This document shows positions 50,385 through 59,033 of a DNA stretch of 64,000 nt, piece by piece. How positions within the stretch are numbered: position 1 is the stretch's first letter; every line of letters begins with the position of its first letter. The position numbers were made by a program, and so were the translations under genes. Origin of the DNA: Mesorhizobium sp. WSM3860. Its GTDB lineage: Bacteria; Pseudomonadota; Alphaproteobacteria; Rhizobiales; Rhizobiaceae. The notes under the pieces were generated by a model. The model did no database searches, was not told the DNA's origin, and saw only the letters and a list, made by a program, of their open reading frames with translations. The stretch lies in assembly GCF_002294995.1 (NCBI RefSeq), contig NZ_NSGF01000019.1:1-64000 (forward strand), given 5' to 3'.

Positions 50385-52253
50385 ATGCCCATTCGCCAGC
50401 TTTCCGAAACGATGATCAACCAGATCGCCGCCGGCGAGGTCATCGAGCGTCCGGCAAGCGTGGTGAAGGAGCTGGTCGAGAACGCGCTCGACGCCGGCGC
50501 GTCGCGCGTCGAGATCGTCACCGCCGGCGGCGGGCTCTCGCTCATCCGCGTCACCGACGACGGCTCGGGCATTCCCGAGCGCGAACTGGCGCTGGCGATT
50601 GCCCGACACTGCACGTCGAAGCTGTCGGACGATATCCACGACATCCGTTCGCTGGGATTCCGCGGCGAGGCGCTGCCATCGATAGGCTCGGTGGCCAGGC
50701 TTTCGATTCGCTCGCGCACGGCCGCCGGCGACAGCGCGGCCGAGATCAGCATCGAGGGCGGCCGGGTGTCGGCCGTCAAGCCGGCGGCGGCCAACCGCGG
50801 CACCACCGTCGAAGTGCGCGACCTGTTCTTCGCCACGCCGGCACGGCTCAAATTCATGAAGGGCGAGCGCGCCGAAAGCTCGACCACCAGCGACGTGGTG
50901 AAGCGCATCGCCATCGCCTTCCCCGCCGTGCGCTTCACTCTTGCCGGATCCGACCGCTCGACGCTGGAGCTGCCGGCGACCGGCGACACGCCGGAGGGCC
51001 GGCTCGCCCGCGTCGCGCAAGTGATGGGCGCCGACTTCCCCGCGAATGCCATTGCCATCGATGCCCTGCGGGACGGCGTGCATCTTGCCGGCCACGTCTC
51101 GATCCCTTCCTACACCCGCGCCAACGCGCTGCAGCAATATGCCTATGTCAACGGCCGGCCGGTGCGCGACAAGCTGATCGCCGGCGCGATCCGCGGCGCC
51201 TTCGCCGACGTGCTGCCGCGCGACCGGCACGCGGTCACCGTGTTGTTCCTTTCGCTCGATCCGGCAACCGTCGACGTGAACGTCCATCCGGCCAAGGCCG
51301 ACGTGCGTTTCCGCGATCCGGGCCTGGTGCGCGGGCTGATCGTCGGCGCCATTCGCGAGGCGCTGGCCGGCGCCGGCATCCGCGCCGCGCCCACCAGCGC
51401 GGCCGGCATGATGGCGGCTTTCCGGCCCGGTGCTGCGCCCTATTCGCATCCCGGGCCGGCCAATGGCCACCGCAGCTATGAGGCCGCGTTTCGCGCCTCC
51501 GGCTTCAGCGGCTTCGACCCGTCCCGCTCGCCACAACGTCCGCTCGACATGGGCGAAGCGCGGCCAGCGCGAGGCGGCTTCGCCGACAACGATCAGGCTG
51601 CCTTCGACACCGGACCGATGGCGAGCGCCGACGCGCGGGCGGGCATCGCCGAGCCGGCCGAGGCGCTGCTCGGCATGGTGCTAGGGGCGGCGCGCGCGCA
51701 GGTGCATGAGAACTACATTGTCGCCCAGACCAGGGATTCGCTGATCATCGTCGACCAGCATGCCGCACATGAGCGCCTGGTCTACGAGGCGCTGAAGAAC
51801 GCGCTGCACTCGCGGGCCGTGCCTTCGCAGATGCTGCTTTTGCCCGAGATCGTCGACCTTCCGGAAGAGGATGCCGAGCGGCTGGCGATGCATTCCGAGA
51901 CGCTGGCCAGATTCGGACTCGGCCTGGAGCGCTTCGGCCCGGGCGCTGTGGCGATTCGCGAGACGCCATCGATGCTCGGCGAAACCAATGTGCAGCAGCT
52001 GGTGCGCGACCTTGCCGACGAGATCGCCGACAACGACACGGTCGAGACGCTGAAGGAACGGCTGGACCGAATAGCCGCTACCATGGCCTGCCACGGCTCG
52101 GTACGCTCCGGCCGGCTGCTCAAGGCCGAGGAGATGAACGCGCTGCTGCGCCAGATGGAGGCGACGCCGGGCTCCGGCACCTGCAACCATGGCAGGCCGA
52201 CCTATATCGAGCTGAAACTGGCCGACATCGAAAGGCTGTTCGGGCGGAGGTGA
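50385..52253 (+). CDS. mutL: DNA mismatch repair protein MutL
   Basis: A 622-residue MutL. The N-terminal GHKL ATPase motifs are visible (NQIAAGEVIERPASVVKELV, DDGSGI, SLGFRGEALPSI), followed by a variable linker (about 320-430) and the C-terminal dimerisation domain. Residues 457-468 hold DQHAAHERLVYE, the DQHA(X)2E(X)4E endonuclease motif, so this is a nicking-type MutL, unlike that of E. coli. It couples mismatch recognition by MutS to strand removal. Confidence 0.97.
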   Translation: MPIRQLSETMINQIAAGEVIERPASVVKELVENALDAGASRVEIVTAGGGLSLIRVTDDGSGIPERELALAIARHCTSKLSDDIHDIRSLGFRGEALPSIGSVARLSIRSRTAAGDSAAEISIEGGRVSAVKPAAANRGTTVEVRDLFFATPARLKFMKGERAESSTTSDVVKRIAIAFPAVRFTLAGSDRSTLELPATGDTPEGRLARVAQVMGADFPANAIAIDALRDGVHLAGHVSIPSYTRANALQQYAYVNGRPVRDKLIAGAIRGAFADVLPRDRHAVTVLFLSLDPATVDVNVHPAKADVRFRDPGLVRGLIVGAIREALAGAGIRAAPTSAAGMMAAFRPGAAPYSHPGPANGHRSYEAAFRASGFSGFDPSRSPQRPLDMGEARPARGGFADNDQAAFDTGPMASADARAGIAEPAEALLGMVLGAARAQVHENYIVAQTRDSLIIVDQHAAHERLVYEALKNALHSRAVPSQMLLLPEIVDLPEEDAERLAMHSETLARFGLGLERFGPGAVAIRETPSMLGETNVQQLVRDLADEIADNDTVETLKERLDRIAATMACHGSVRSGRLLKAEEMNALLRQMEATPGSGTCNHGRPTYIELKLADIERLFGRR

Positions 52254-52261
52254 GCGCGCCA

Positions 52262-52400
52262 AGGCCGCCCCTCACCCAGCCTCCGCTTCGCTCGGCTGAC
52301 CTCTCCCTATGGGGCCCTATGGGGAGAGGAGACTTTCAGCGCCAGCGCCAACCTCTTCTCCCCGACGCGGAGAAGGTGGCTGCGTAGCGGCCGGATGAGG
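52262..52400. repeat. Degraded class C repeat
   Basis: CCCTCACCC and GGATGAGGGGG ends enclose CTCTCCCTATGGGG and GAGAAGGTGG blocks related to the element at 2222-2353. It contains a short local duplication, TATGGGGCCCTATGGGG. Confidence 0.6.
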
Positions 52401-52403
52401 GGG

Positions 52404-52438
52404 CAAGAAAAGGGCCGCTCGAGGCGGCTCTTTTCTTG
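52404..52438. terminator. Bidirectional rho-independent terminator
   Basis: A 15-bp stem, CAAGAAAAGGGCCGC with GCGGCTCTTTTCTTG (one G-T pair), with a five-base loop. A-rich and T-rich flanks make it work for both convergent genes, mutL and the EamA transporter. Confidence 0.88.
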
Positions 52439-52466
52439 AGTCAGGAACCGGCCTCAACCCTCTGAC

Positions 52467-53360
52467 TTACCGCTTCAAATTCACCACGATGACGCCACCC
52501 AGCGCCAGCGCGCCGCCGAGGATGCCGAGCAGCGTCGGCACTTCGCCCAGCCAGAAGAAGCCGATCAGGGCGGAGGTCGGCGACACCAGATAAAGGAAGT
52601 TCGAGGCGCGCGCGGCCGGCAGGCGCGACAGCGCCGTCGCCCAGGCGGCATAGGCGATCAGGCTCGGCACGACGCCGAGATAGATGACAGCGCCAAGGCC
52701 GGCCATGTCGGCGACCGCGGCCTGCGCAAACGCTTCCGGCAGGAATGGCGCGAGGCAGAGCGCGCCGAGCACCATGTTGGAGGCGGCAATCGTCAGCGGA
52801 TGATGGCGGGCAAAGAGCGGCTTCTGGACGATGGTGTTGACGGCCGAGCAGAGCGCCGAGCCCAGCACCAGCAGCGCGCCGGCGTTGAAATGCAGGCCGT
52901 TGCCGTCGGCGACCGCGATGATGCCGATACCGGCAAACGAGATCACCGTGCCCAGCCAGGCCATGCCGGAAAAACGCTCGCCGAGCAGCGCCATCGCCAT
53001 GATTGCCGTGAAGATCGGGCTGACATTGATGATGAACCCGGCGGCGCCCGCCGAGACGGTCAGCTCGCCGAAATTGAGCATCGCCGTATAGAGCGCGACG
53101 AAGATGGCGCCACCGAAGCCAAAGCGCCACAACTCGTCAACCTTGGGCAGCGCCGGACGCTTGACCGCAAGGAAGATCGCCGCCGGCACGGCCGCGATGG
53201 CGAAGCGCAGCGCGCCGAGCTCCAGCGGCTGGAAGGCGGCAAGGCCGGCGCGGATCGCCGGGAAGGCCGACGCCCAGCCGATCACCGTGAGAACCACCGC
53301 GATCGCCGCCGTGGTGTCCATGCGCTGTGTCTCATTCAACGTGCCGGTGTAAGCGCTCAT
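52467..53360 (-). CDS. EamA/DMT family transporter
   Basis: A 297-residue inner-membrane protein with about ten hydrophobic helices in two EamA repeats (for example IGWASAFPAIRAGLAAFQPL in the first and PSLIAYAAWATALSRLPAAR in the second). The drug/metabolite transporter superfamily exports amino acids, nucleobases and other metabolites; the substrate is unknown. Start MSAYTGT follows GAGGA; an ATG 27 bases upstream is possible. It is divergent from a LysR regulator, which probably controls it. Confidence 0.92.
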   Translation of the reverse strand: MSAYTGTLNETQRMDTTAAIAVVLTVIGWASAFPAIRAGLAAFQPLELGALRFAIAAVPAAIFLAVKRPALPKVDELWRFGFGGAIFVALYTAMLNFGELTVSAGAAGFIINVSPIFTAIMAMALLGERFSGMAWLGTVISFAGIGIIAVADGNGLHFNAGALLVLGSALCSAVNTIVQKPLFARHHPLTIAASNMVLGALCLAPFLPEAFAQAAVADMAGLGAVIYLGVVPSLIAYAAWATALSRLPAARASNFLYLVSPTSALIGFFWLGEVPTLLGILGGALALGGVIVVNLKR

Positions 53361-53444
53361 TGCCGAATCCTCGTCTTTCAGTGCCACAGAGAGACAAAAC
53401 GCTATTGCCGGCCGATTGACAAACGAGCAATTCGAGGGTCAGCT

Positions 53445-54377
53445 GTGAGCATGCTTCACAGCTCTGACCAGCTATTGCCGCTCGAGACTTTGCGCGCCTT
53501 CGACGCGGCGGCGCGGACCGGAAGCTTTTCCGCGGCGGCCGAAAGGCTCAACCTCACCCATGGCGCGGTCAGCCGTCAGATCGCCAAGCTGGAGGACTGG
53601 CTCGGGCTCAAGGTGTTCGAGCGCAACGCGCGCGGCGTCACGCTGACCAATGAGGGCAACCGGCTGCATCTTCGCACCACAGAGGCCTTCGCGCTGATCT
53701 CGGTCAATTCCGACCGCTGGGTCGAGCCGCGCGGCACCGCGGTGGTGCGGCTGGCTTCGATCCCTTCGGTCAGCGGCCTTTGGCTGATGCCGCGTATGGC
53801 CGCGCTCGAAAACAACCCGACGCGGCTGCGCATCGTGCTCGACGTCGACAACCGTCAGGCAGACCTTGCCGACGAAGGCATCGACCTTTCGGTGCGCTGC
53901 GGGCGCGGCCGCATCCCGGGCCGCGTCTCGGTGCAGCTTTTCGAGGAGCACATCTTCCCGATCGCCTCGCCGGAGCTGGCGAAGGAGATCGGCCAGGGCG
54001 ACCCGGCCCGGCTGCTCAAATTCCCGCTGATCAACGATTCCGACGCTTCCGCCTGGCGCGCCTGGTTTGCGGCCCAGGACGTCGACTACCGCCCGCGCCC
54101 GCAGGACCGGCGCTTCGAAGACTACAATCTGGTGCTCGACGCGGCGGCGCACGGCCTCGGCATCGCGCTGGCGCGGCCGCCGTTGACGCAGGACCAGTTG
54201 AAGTCGGGCCGGATTGTCCCCGTTGACGAGCGGCTCGCGCTCAATCCGGTGTCCTACTGGCTCGACCGTCCGGTCGGACGGCCGCGCGCGGCCGCCGCCG
54301 ATCTCGCCAGGCGGATCGCCGAACAGGCGGGGCTGGCGCCGGAGAAGCTCGAAGCCTTCCTGCAGGACGACGACTAG
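53445..54377 (+). CDS. LysR family transcriptional regulator (GcvA-like)
   Basis: A 310-residue LysR protein with helix-turn-helix AAERLNLTHGAVSRQIAKLE and a GcvA-type effector domain (AVVRLASIPSVSGLWLMPRM). GTG 53445 has GAGGG at ideal spacing; ATG 53451 is the alternative. The divergent EamA transporter gene is the likely target. Confidence 0.93.
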   Translation: MSMLHSSDQLLPLETLRAFDAAARTGSFSAAAERLNLTHGAVSRQIAKLEDWLGLKVFERNARGVTLTNEGNRLHLRTTEAFALISVNSDRWVEPRGTAVVRLASIPSVSGLWLMPRMAALENNPTRLRIVLDVDNRQADLADEGIDLSVRCGRGRIPGRVSVQLFEEHIFPIASPELAKEIGQGDPARLLKFPLINDSDASAWRAWFAAQDVDYRPRPQDRRFEDYNLVLDAAAHGLGIALARPPLTQDQLKSGRIVPVDERLALNPVSYWLDRPVGRPRAAAADLARRIAEQAGLAPEKLEAFLQDDD

Positions 54378-54387
54378 ATCGGCCGGA

Positions 54388-54972
54388 TCAGCGAAGCAGC
54401 ATCAGCACGATCGTGGTAGTCGCAGCCGAGACGACGGCCGTCACGAGGGATATTGCCCACAGCGGCGTCTGGCCGGGTTCGGATCGCGGGGCATGGCCGG
54501 GGCGGCGAACGCCTCCCCGCGGCGATACGTTGGCGTTAGCTGCAACCAGCACTCCGGAAGCAAGGGCCGGCGAGAACGAAGACGGCGGCGCCGCCACGGC
54601 CTTTGCGGTGTCGTCGGCGGCCGCCGGTGGAACCTGGGGTGTCGCCCGAGAAGGCTGATCGGCATCAGCCGCCTGCCTGCCTGCCGGAGATTTCGTCGAG
54701 GCGCCATCAGAGCCGGCATCGGGTTCCAGGACGGCTCGGTAGGCGTTCTCGATCTCGGCCGAGGACAGACGCTGAGTTGGTTGAGCGGCCGGCAACGAGC
54801 CGTTCAGCGCCTGCGCGGCCACCGGTGCGGAGGGCAAGACGGAGGGCGCCGGCGGCTGGACGACCGCCTTGACCAGCGCCGCGGTCGCAGGGTCGGCCTG
54901 GGGCGACGGCACCGGCTGCGGCGTAAGCGCCTCTTTCAGCAGCGACGTCATGCTGGCATTGGTGATGTTCAT
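54388..54972 (-). CDS. Proline/alanine-rich hypothetical protein with C-terminal membrane anchor
   Basis: A 194-residue protein of no recognised family. Most of it is low-complexity Pro/Ala/Ser sequence with a short helical patch (RLSSAEIENAYRAVLEPD). The only hydrophobic stretch is at the very end (WAISLVTAVVSAATTTIVLM followed by LLR), so it may be tail-anchored with the body in the cytoplasm. ATG 54972 follows AGGAAG; ATG 54996 is an alternative. Its codon use fits its neighbours. Confidence 0.65.
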   Translation of the reverse strand: MNITNASMTSLLKEALTPQPVPSPQADPATAALVKAVVQPPAPSVLPSAPVAAQALNGSLPAAQPTQRLSSAEIENAYRAVLEPDAGSDGASTKSPAGRQAADADQPSRATPQVPPAAADDTAKAVAAPPSSFSPALASGVLVAANANVSPRGGVRRPGHAPRSEPGQTPLWAISLVTAVVSAATTTIVLMLLR

Positions 54973-55082
54973 GCTTCCTGACAACCATTGTGCCAATCGG
55001 CATACTACATCAGCATTGCGCCAAGCTTGACCTTGCCTATGATTTGTGGCGATTGAAGCCCCATGAACTTAAGCGCCATTTC

Positions 55083-55316
55083 ATGATGAACCGTTTTGAA
55101 GGCCCCGGCGGCAAGGAAGCGCGCATCCGCTATCTCGACGGCGACTTCCAGGTGACGAGCCCTGGCGCATTTGTGCGCTGCGCCGTGACCGGCGAGAGCA
55201 TTCCGCTGGACGAGCTCAAATATTGGAGCATTGCCAGGCAGGAGCCATATGTGAACGCGGCAGCGTCGCTGCGGCGTGAGATCGAGGCACATCCGGAGAT
55301 GAGAAGCCGGCGGTAG
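55083..55316 (+). CDS. DUF2093 domain protein
   Basis: A 77-residue protein, MMNRFEGPGGKEARIRYLDG at its start, with FVRCAVTGESIPLDELKYWS, matching the small DUF2093 family conserved in Hyphomicrobiales. A Cys-containing zinc-ribbon-like turn is possible but not complete. It lies next to lpxK, as in related genomes, but in the convergent orientation. Function unknown. Confidence 0.8.
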   Translation: MMNRFEGPGGKEARIRYLDGDFQVTSPGAFVRCAVTGESIPLDELKYWSIARQEPYVNAAASLRREIEAHPEMRSRR

Positions 55317-55328
55317 TCCCTCACCTTC

Positions 55329-55527
55329 GTCATCCTAGGGCGAAGCAGGAGCGTAGCGACGTCGCGGAGACCCTAGGATCCATGCCGTTACCTAGGCCGA
55401 AAGATGCAGCGGTGCAGAAGCTTCTGCCAATCCGCATCGCAGATTCTGCGTCGTTGCAACGCTCGCAGTTCACGGCATGGATCCTAGGGTCTGCACTCCG
55501 CTTCGCGTCGCTCCGCCCTAGGATGAC
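55329..55527. repeat. Palindromic repeat, class B
   Basis: The left arm (about 55329-55388) reads GTCATCCTAGGGCGAAGCAG through ACCCTAGGATCCATGCCGT; the right arm (about 55470-55527) is its inverse, ACGGCATGGATCCTAGGGT through CCGCCCTAGGATGAC. The right end overlaps the end of lpxK and supplies its TAG stop. Confidence 0.88.
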
Positions 55528-56555
55528 GACCCCCGCATCTTGCGCTGCCGCCATGCATCCAGGGTCTCACTGATGATGCGCTCAGGCACGTGGTCGATCT
55601 CGAACACGGCGTCGATCTCCAGCACATCGAGGTGCTCCAGGAAGCCGGCGGGTGCCGCGCCGTGGCGAAGCCGGGCGGCATCCTTTGCCGTGGTGACAAG
55701 CTGAAGCCCCTCGCGCTCGGCAAGCGCCGCCAGATCGGCAAGCTCGTCCGCGGCGTAGAAATGATGGTCGGGGAAAGCGCGCGACAGCGCGACGTCGCCG
55801 CCGGCGGCGCGCAGCGTGTCGAAGAATTTCTCCGGATGGCCGATGCCGGCAAAGGCAAGGAAGCGCCCGCCGGCAAATCGCGCCGGATTCGCCGGCTCGA
55901 CATGGGCCAAAAAGATCGGCCGGCCGGCGCGCGCCGCCTGGCGCACCACCGTATCGGCGGCGCTCCCCTCGCCCATCTTCAGCAAGCCGCCGGTGAAGAC
56001 CAACTGATCGACGATCTTGGCCCGGAGCGGCCCGCCCGGGATGACGCGGCCATTGCCGATGCCGAAACGCGCGTCGACCACGACCAGCGCGTAGTCGATG
56101 TGGATGCGGGCCGACTGGAAACCGTCATCCATGATCAGGAAGTCGCAGCCATGCTCTGCCATCAGCAGTTTGGCGCCGGCGGCGCGGTTGGCCGTCACCG
56201 CGACCGGCGCATGCTCGGCAAGCAGCAGCGGCTCGTCGCCGACATGCTTGGCCGCGTCGTGATGCGCATCGACGACATGCGGCTTGGCGAAGGAGCCGCC
56301 ATGGCCGCGCGACAGGAAGCCGGGCGTGAGCTGCATTTGCTTTGCCTGTTTCGCCAGCGCGATGGCGACCGGCGTCTTGCCGCTGCCGCCGACGGTGAAG
56401 TTGCCGACGCAGAGCACAGGTGCCGCGACCTTCTCCCGCGGCGCGTGCCGCATGCGGCGCCCAGCCACCATTCCATAAATCGCGGACACCGGCGAAAGCG
56501 CCAGCACGCGCCAGTCCGGTTTTTCCCACCAGAAGGGCGGCGCTTCGCTGGTCAT
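55518..56555 (-). CDS. lpxK: Tetraacyldisaccharide 4'-kinase
   Basis: A 345-residue LpxK with the P-loop GNFTVGGSGKTP, SRGHGGS and DDGFQ motifs. It phosphorylates the 4' position of the lipid A disaccharide at the inner membrane. The start MTSEAPPFWWEKP fits the family. The last codons and TAG stop fall in a class B repeat, giving a short RGSSS tail. It is the last gene of the pmbA-to-lpxK minus-strand cluster, 62 bases after waaA. Confidence 0.95.
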   Translation of the reverse strand: MTSEAPPFWWEKPDWRVLALSPVSAIYGMVAGRRMRHAPREKVAAPVLCVGNFTVGGSGKTPVAIALAKQAKQMQLTPGFLSRGHGGSFAKPHVVDAHHDAAKHVGDEPLLLAEHAPVAVTANRAAGAKLLMAEHGCDFLIMDDGFQSARIHIDYALVVVDARFGIGNGRVIPGGPLRAKIVDQLVFTGGLLKMGEGSAADTVVRQAARAGRPIFLAHVEPANPARFAGGRFLAFAGIGHPEKFFDTLRAAGGDVALSRAFPDHHFYAADELADLAALAEREGLQLVTTAKDAARLRHGAAPAGFLEHLDVLEIDAVFEIDHVPERIISETLDAWRQRKMRGSSS

Positions 56556-56617
56556 GGCGTGACTTCCATGGCGCATGACCCTTTCCAAAGATCGGATCCG
56601 ACTTTTAGGGCCATGCG

Positions 56618-57934
56618 CTAGCGCCCGTTGGCGCCTTTCAGGCGCGCCTTGACGACCAGCGGCTGGATGTAGGGCTCGAGCGACTTCAGCGTGCGCTGAA
56701 GCGCGCCGCGCATCTCGTCGACGGTCGCCGCGCCCGCCGCCATCATCTCGTGGCGCACCGCCTCGTTGGTCAAAAGGAAATTGACGGCGCCGGCCAGCAT
56801 GTCGCGGTCGCGCACCAGCTTGGCGCCGCCGCGGTCGAGCAGGCGCTGATAGGCCTCGCGGAAATTCTGCACGTTGCGGCCGGCCAGCACCGCCGTGTCG
56901 AGCATCGCCGGCTCCAGCGGGTTCTGGCCGCCTTCGGAGGTCAGCGAGCGGCCGACGAAAGCGATCTCGGTCAGCCTGAGATAAAGTCCCATCTCGCCGA
57001 TCGTGTCGCCGAGCAGGATATCGGTGTCGGGCGTGATGCGGTCGCCCTTGCTGCGGCGCGCGACCTTCAGCCCCATGCCGGAGATCTGCGCGGCCAGCGC
57101 GTCCGCGCGGTCGGGATGGCGGGGCACGACGATGGTCAACAGGCCAGGGTGGCGCTTGTGCAAGGTCGCATGGACTTCCGCCGCGGCGGCCTCCTCCCCA
57201 TCATGGGTCGAGATCGCCGCCCAGGTCGGGCGTAAGCCGATCTGGCGCTGCAGCGTCGCCAGCGCCCGCTCGTCGACCGGCGGCGGGTTGGTGTCCACCT
57301 TGAGATTGCCGGATACGGTCACCGGCCGGGCGCCGAGCACGCGGAAACGCTCGCCGTCGACATCCGACTGGGCAACGACATGGGCAAGATTCTCGAACAG
57401 CGCCTCGGCCACGCCGGCGCGCTTCTTCCACGACCGGAAGGAACGGTCCGACAGCCGCCCGTTGACCAGAACCTGCGGCACGTTGCGCGCGCCGAGCTCC
57501 AGGATGGTCATCGGCCAGATCTCCGATTCGGCTATGATGGCCAGCTCCGGCAGCCAGTGATCGAGGAAGCGGCTTACCGCGGGCTTGAGGTCGAGCGGCA
57601 CATATTGGTGAATGATGCGGCTGCCAAGCCGCTCGTCGGCGACCTTGGCCGATGTCACGGTGCCGGTCGTCAGCACGATGTTGACGCCGTAATCGAGGAT
57701 GCTTTCGACCAGCGGTACGACGGCGATCGTCTCGCCGACGCTTGCGGCGTGGATCCAGATCACCGGTCCTTCCGGACGCGGACGGCCGGCGACGCCGTAG
57801 CGCTCGCGACGGCGAACGCGGTCTTCCTTGCCGCGCGAGGCGCGCCAGGCGACATAGGGTCCGATCAGCGGATAGGCGACGGCCCCTGCGTAACGGTAGG
57901 CGGTCAGGGCCGCGCGCGCCCAGCGCTCGCTCAT
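56618..57934 (-). CDS. waaA: 3-deoxy-D-manno-octulosonic acid transferase
   Basis: A 438-residue Kdo transferase adding Kdo to lipid IVA on the cytoplasmic face of the inner membrane. Landmarks: WIHAASVGE, AIIAESEIWP, GNLKVD, and the donor-site region FVGRSLTSEGGQNPLEPA. One N-terminal hydrophobic segment anchors it. ATG 57934 overlaps the stop of the DUF374 gene by four bases. Confidence 0.95.
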   Translation of the reverse strand: MSERWARAALTAYRYAGAVAYPLIGPYVAWRASRGKEDRVRRRERYGVAGRPRPEGPVIWIHAASVGETIAVVPLVESILDYGVNIVLTTGTVTSAKVADERLGSRIIHQYVPLDLKPAVSRFLDHWLPELAIIAESEIWPMTILELGARNVPQVLVNGRLSDRSFRSWKKRAGVAEALFENLAHVVAQSDVDGERFRVLGARPVTVSGNLKVDTNPPPVDERALATLQRQIGLRPTWAAISTHDGEEAAAAEVHATLHKRHPGLLTIVVPRHPDRADALAAQISGMGLKVARRSKGDRITPDTDILLGDTIGEMGLYLRLTEIAFVGRSLTSEGGQNPLEPAMLDTAVLAGRNVQNFREAYQRLLDRGGAKLVRDRDMLAGAVNFLLTNEAVRHEMMAAGAATVDEMRGALQRTLKSLEPYIQPLVVKARLKGANGR

Positions 57935-58707
57935 TTTTCGCCGTCCACGAGGCGGTAGGCCTCGGCGGTTGCGGCGTTGAGCGAGGCGGTGACCTCCTGG
58001 CGCTTGCGCTCCATCTCGGCGTCGTCGGCTTTGGGCGGCACGAAGACCGGCGGTCCGACGATAACGGCGGAGCGGCCGAACGGCAGGTTGATGGTGGTCT
58101 TGTCCCAGCTCTTTTCCAGCACCTTGCGGCGGCTGGTGGCGATCGCCGAGGGCAGGATCGGCCGCCCGGAAAGCCTGGCCAAAAGCACGATGCCTAGCCC
58201 CGCGTCGCGCGGCGTGCCATGTGGGATGTCGGCGATCATCGCGACATTCTTGCCGGCGACCAGCGCTTTCTTGAGCGCGATCAAAGCTTTGGCGCCGCCT
58301 TTGTCGAGATGCCTCGAACTGTCGCGGCCACCCGAGCCGCGCACCGCCTCGATGCCGAATCTGTTCAGCATCAGCGCGTTGAGCTCGGCGTCGGCACTGC
58401 GCGAGACCATGGCGACCAGCGGCCGGCCCTTGGGATAATAAGCCGGCGTCAAGAGATGCTGACCATGCCACAGCGCGATGATGCCCGGTTCGAGATGCGC
58501 ATAGGCGCCGCCGGCGACCTGCGTCGACCCTTTCACCAGCGGGCTGGTGATGCGAATCAGCCGCACGAACCAGGCGAACAGGCTGGCGATGAAATTCTTG
58601 ACGAACCGCGACTGGGCGAGCGGCTCGCGGATGCGGCGCCACAGCGTGCGAGTCCCGCCCCGCCCGGCGGCGCGCCCCGTCGCTCCTTTCACCGCTTCAT
58701 GCTCCAT
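57931..58707 (-). CDS. DUF374 family lysophospholipid acyltransferase-like protein
   Basis: A 258-residue DUF374 protein with an N-terminal hydrophobic segment (VKNFIASLFAWFVRLIRI). The ALWHGQHLL segment is related to the H(X)4D-type acyltransferase motif, and DIPHGTPRDAG and SGRPILP follow. This family sits beside waaA and lpxK in many alphaproteobacteria; a role in lipid A or inner-membrane lipid acylation is inferred, not shown. Start MEHEAVKG is five bases after the DUF4170 stop. Confidence 0.85.
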   Translation of the reverse strand: MEHEAVKGATGRAAGRGGTRTLWRRIREPLAQSRFVKNFIASLFAWFVRLIRITSPLVKGSTQVAGGAYAHLEPGIIALWHGQHLLTPAYYPKGRPLVAMVSRSADAELNALMLNRFGIEAVRGSGGRDSSRHLDKGGAKALIALKKALVAGKNVAMIADIPHGTPRDAGLGIVLLARLSGRPILPSAIATSRRKVLEKSWDKTTINLPFGRSAVIVGPPVFVPPKADDAEMERKRQEVTASLNAATAEAYRLVDGEK

Positions 58708-58712
58708 CGATG

Positions 58713-58958
58713 TCAACCGGCTGCCTTTGTTTCCGGGTCGAGCAACCGGTGCAGGTGAACGACGAAATAGCGCATATGGGCATTGTCGACGCTGGCCTGC
58801 GCCTTCGCCTTCCACGCAGCGTGCGCCGATTGATAGTCGGGGTAGATGCCGACGATGTCGAGCGCATCCAAGTCACGGAACTCGGTTCCACCCAGCTTTT
58901 TCAGCTCGCCGCCGAACACCAGGTGCAAAAGCTGCTTCTTTCCGTCTTCCACGGCCAT
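58713..58958 (-). CDS. DUF4170 domain protein
   Basis: An 81-residue protein (MAVEDGKKQLLHLVFGGELK at its start; VVGI-type YPDYQSAHAAWKAKAQ in the middle) matching DUF4170, a small alphaproteobacterial family. ATG 58958 follows AAGGAT; an ATG 21 bases upstream lacks a ribosome-binding site. It sits between the phosphatase gene and the DUF374 gene in a tight cluster for lipid A and Kdo addition, so a role in envelope assembly is plausible but unproven. Confidence 0.8.
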   Translation of the reverse strand: MAVEDGKKQLLHLVFGGELKKLGGTEFRDLDALDIVGIYPDYQSAHAAWKAKAQASVDNAHMRYFVVHLHRLLDPETKAAG

Positions 58959-59033
58959 GCCGATCCTTCGCAGATTCATGAATTTTGTGAAACGTTTAGA
59001 CCAAAGCGGCCGATTTTGGAACCGTGGGCCGAC

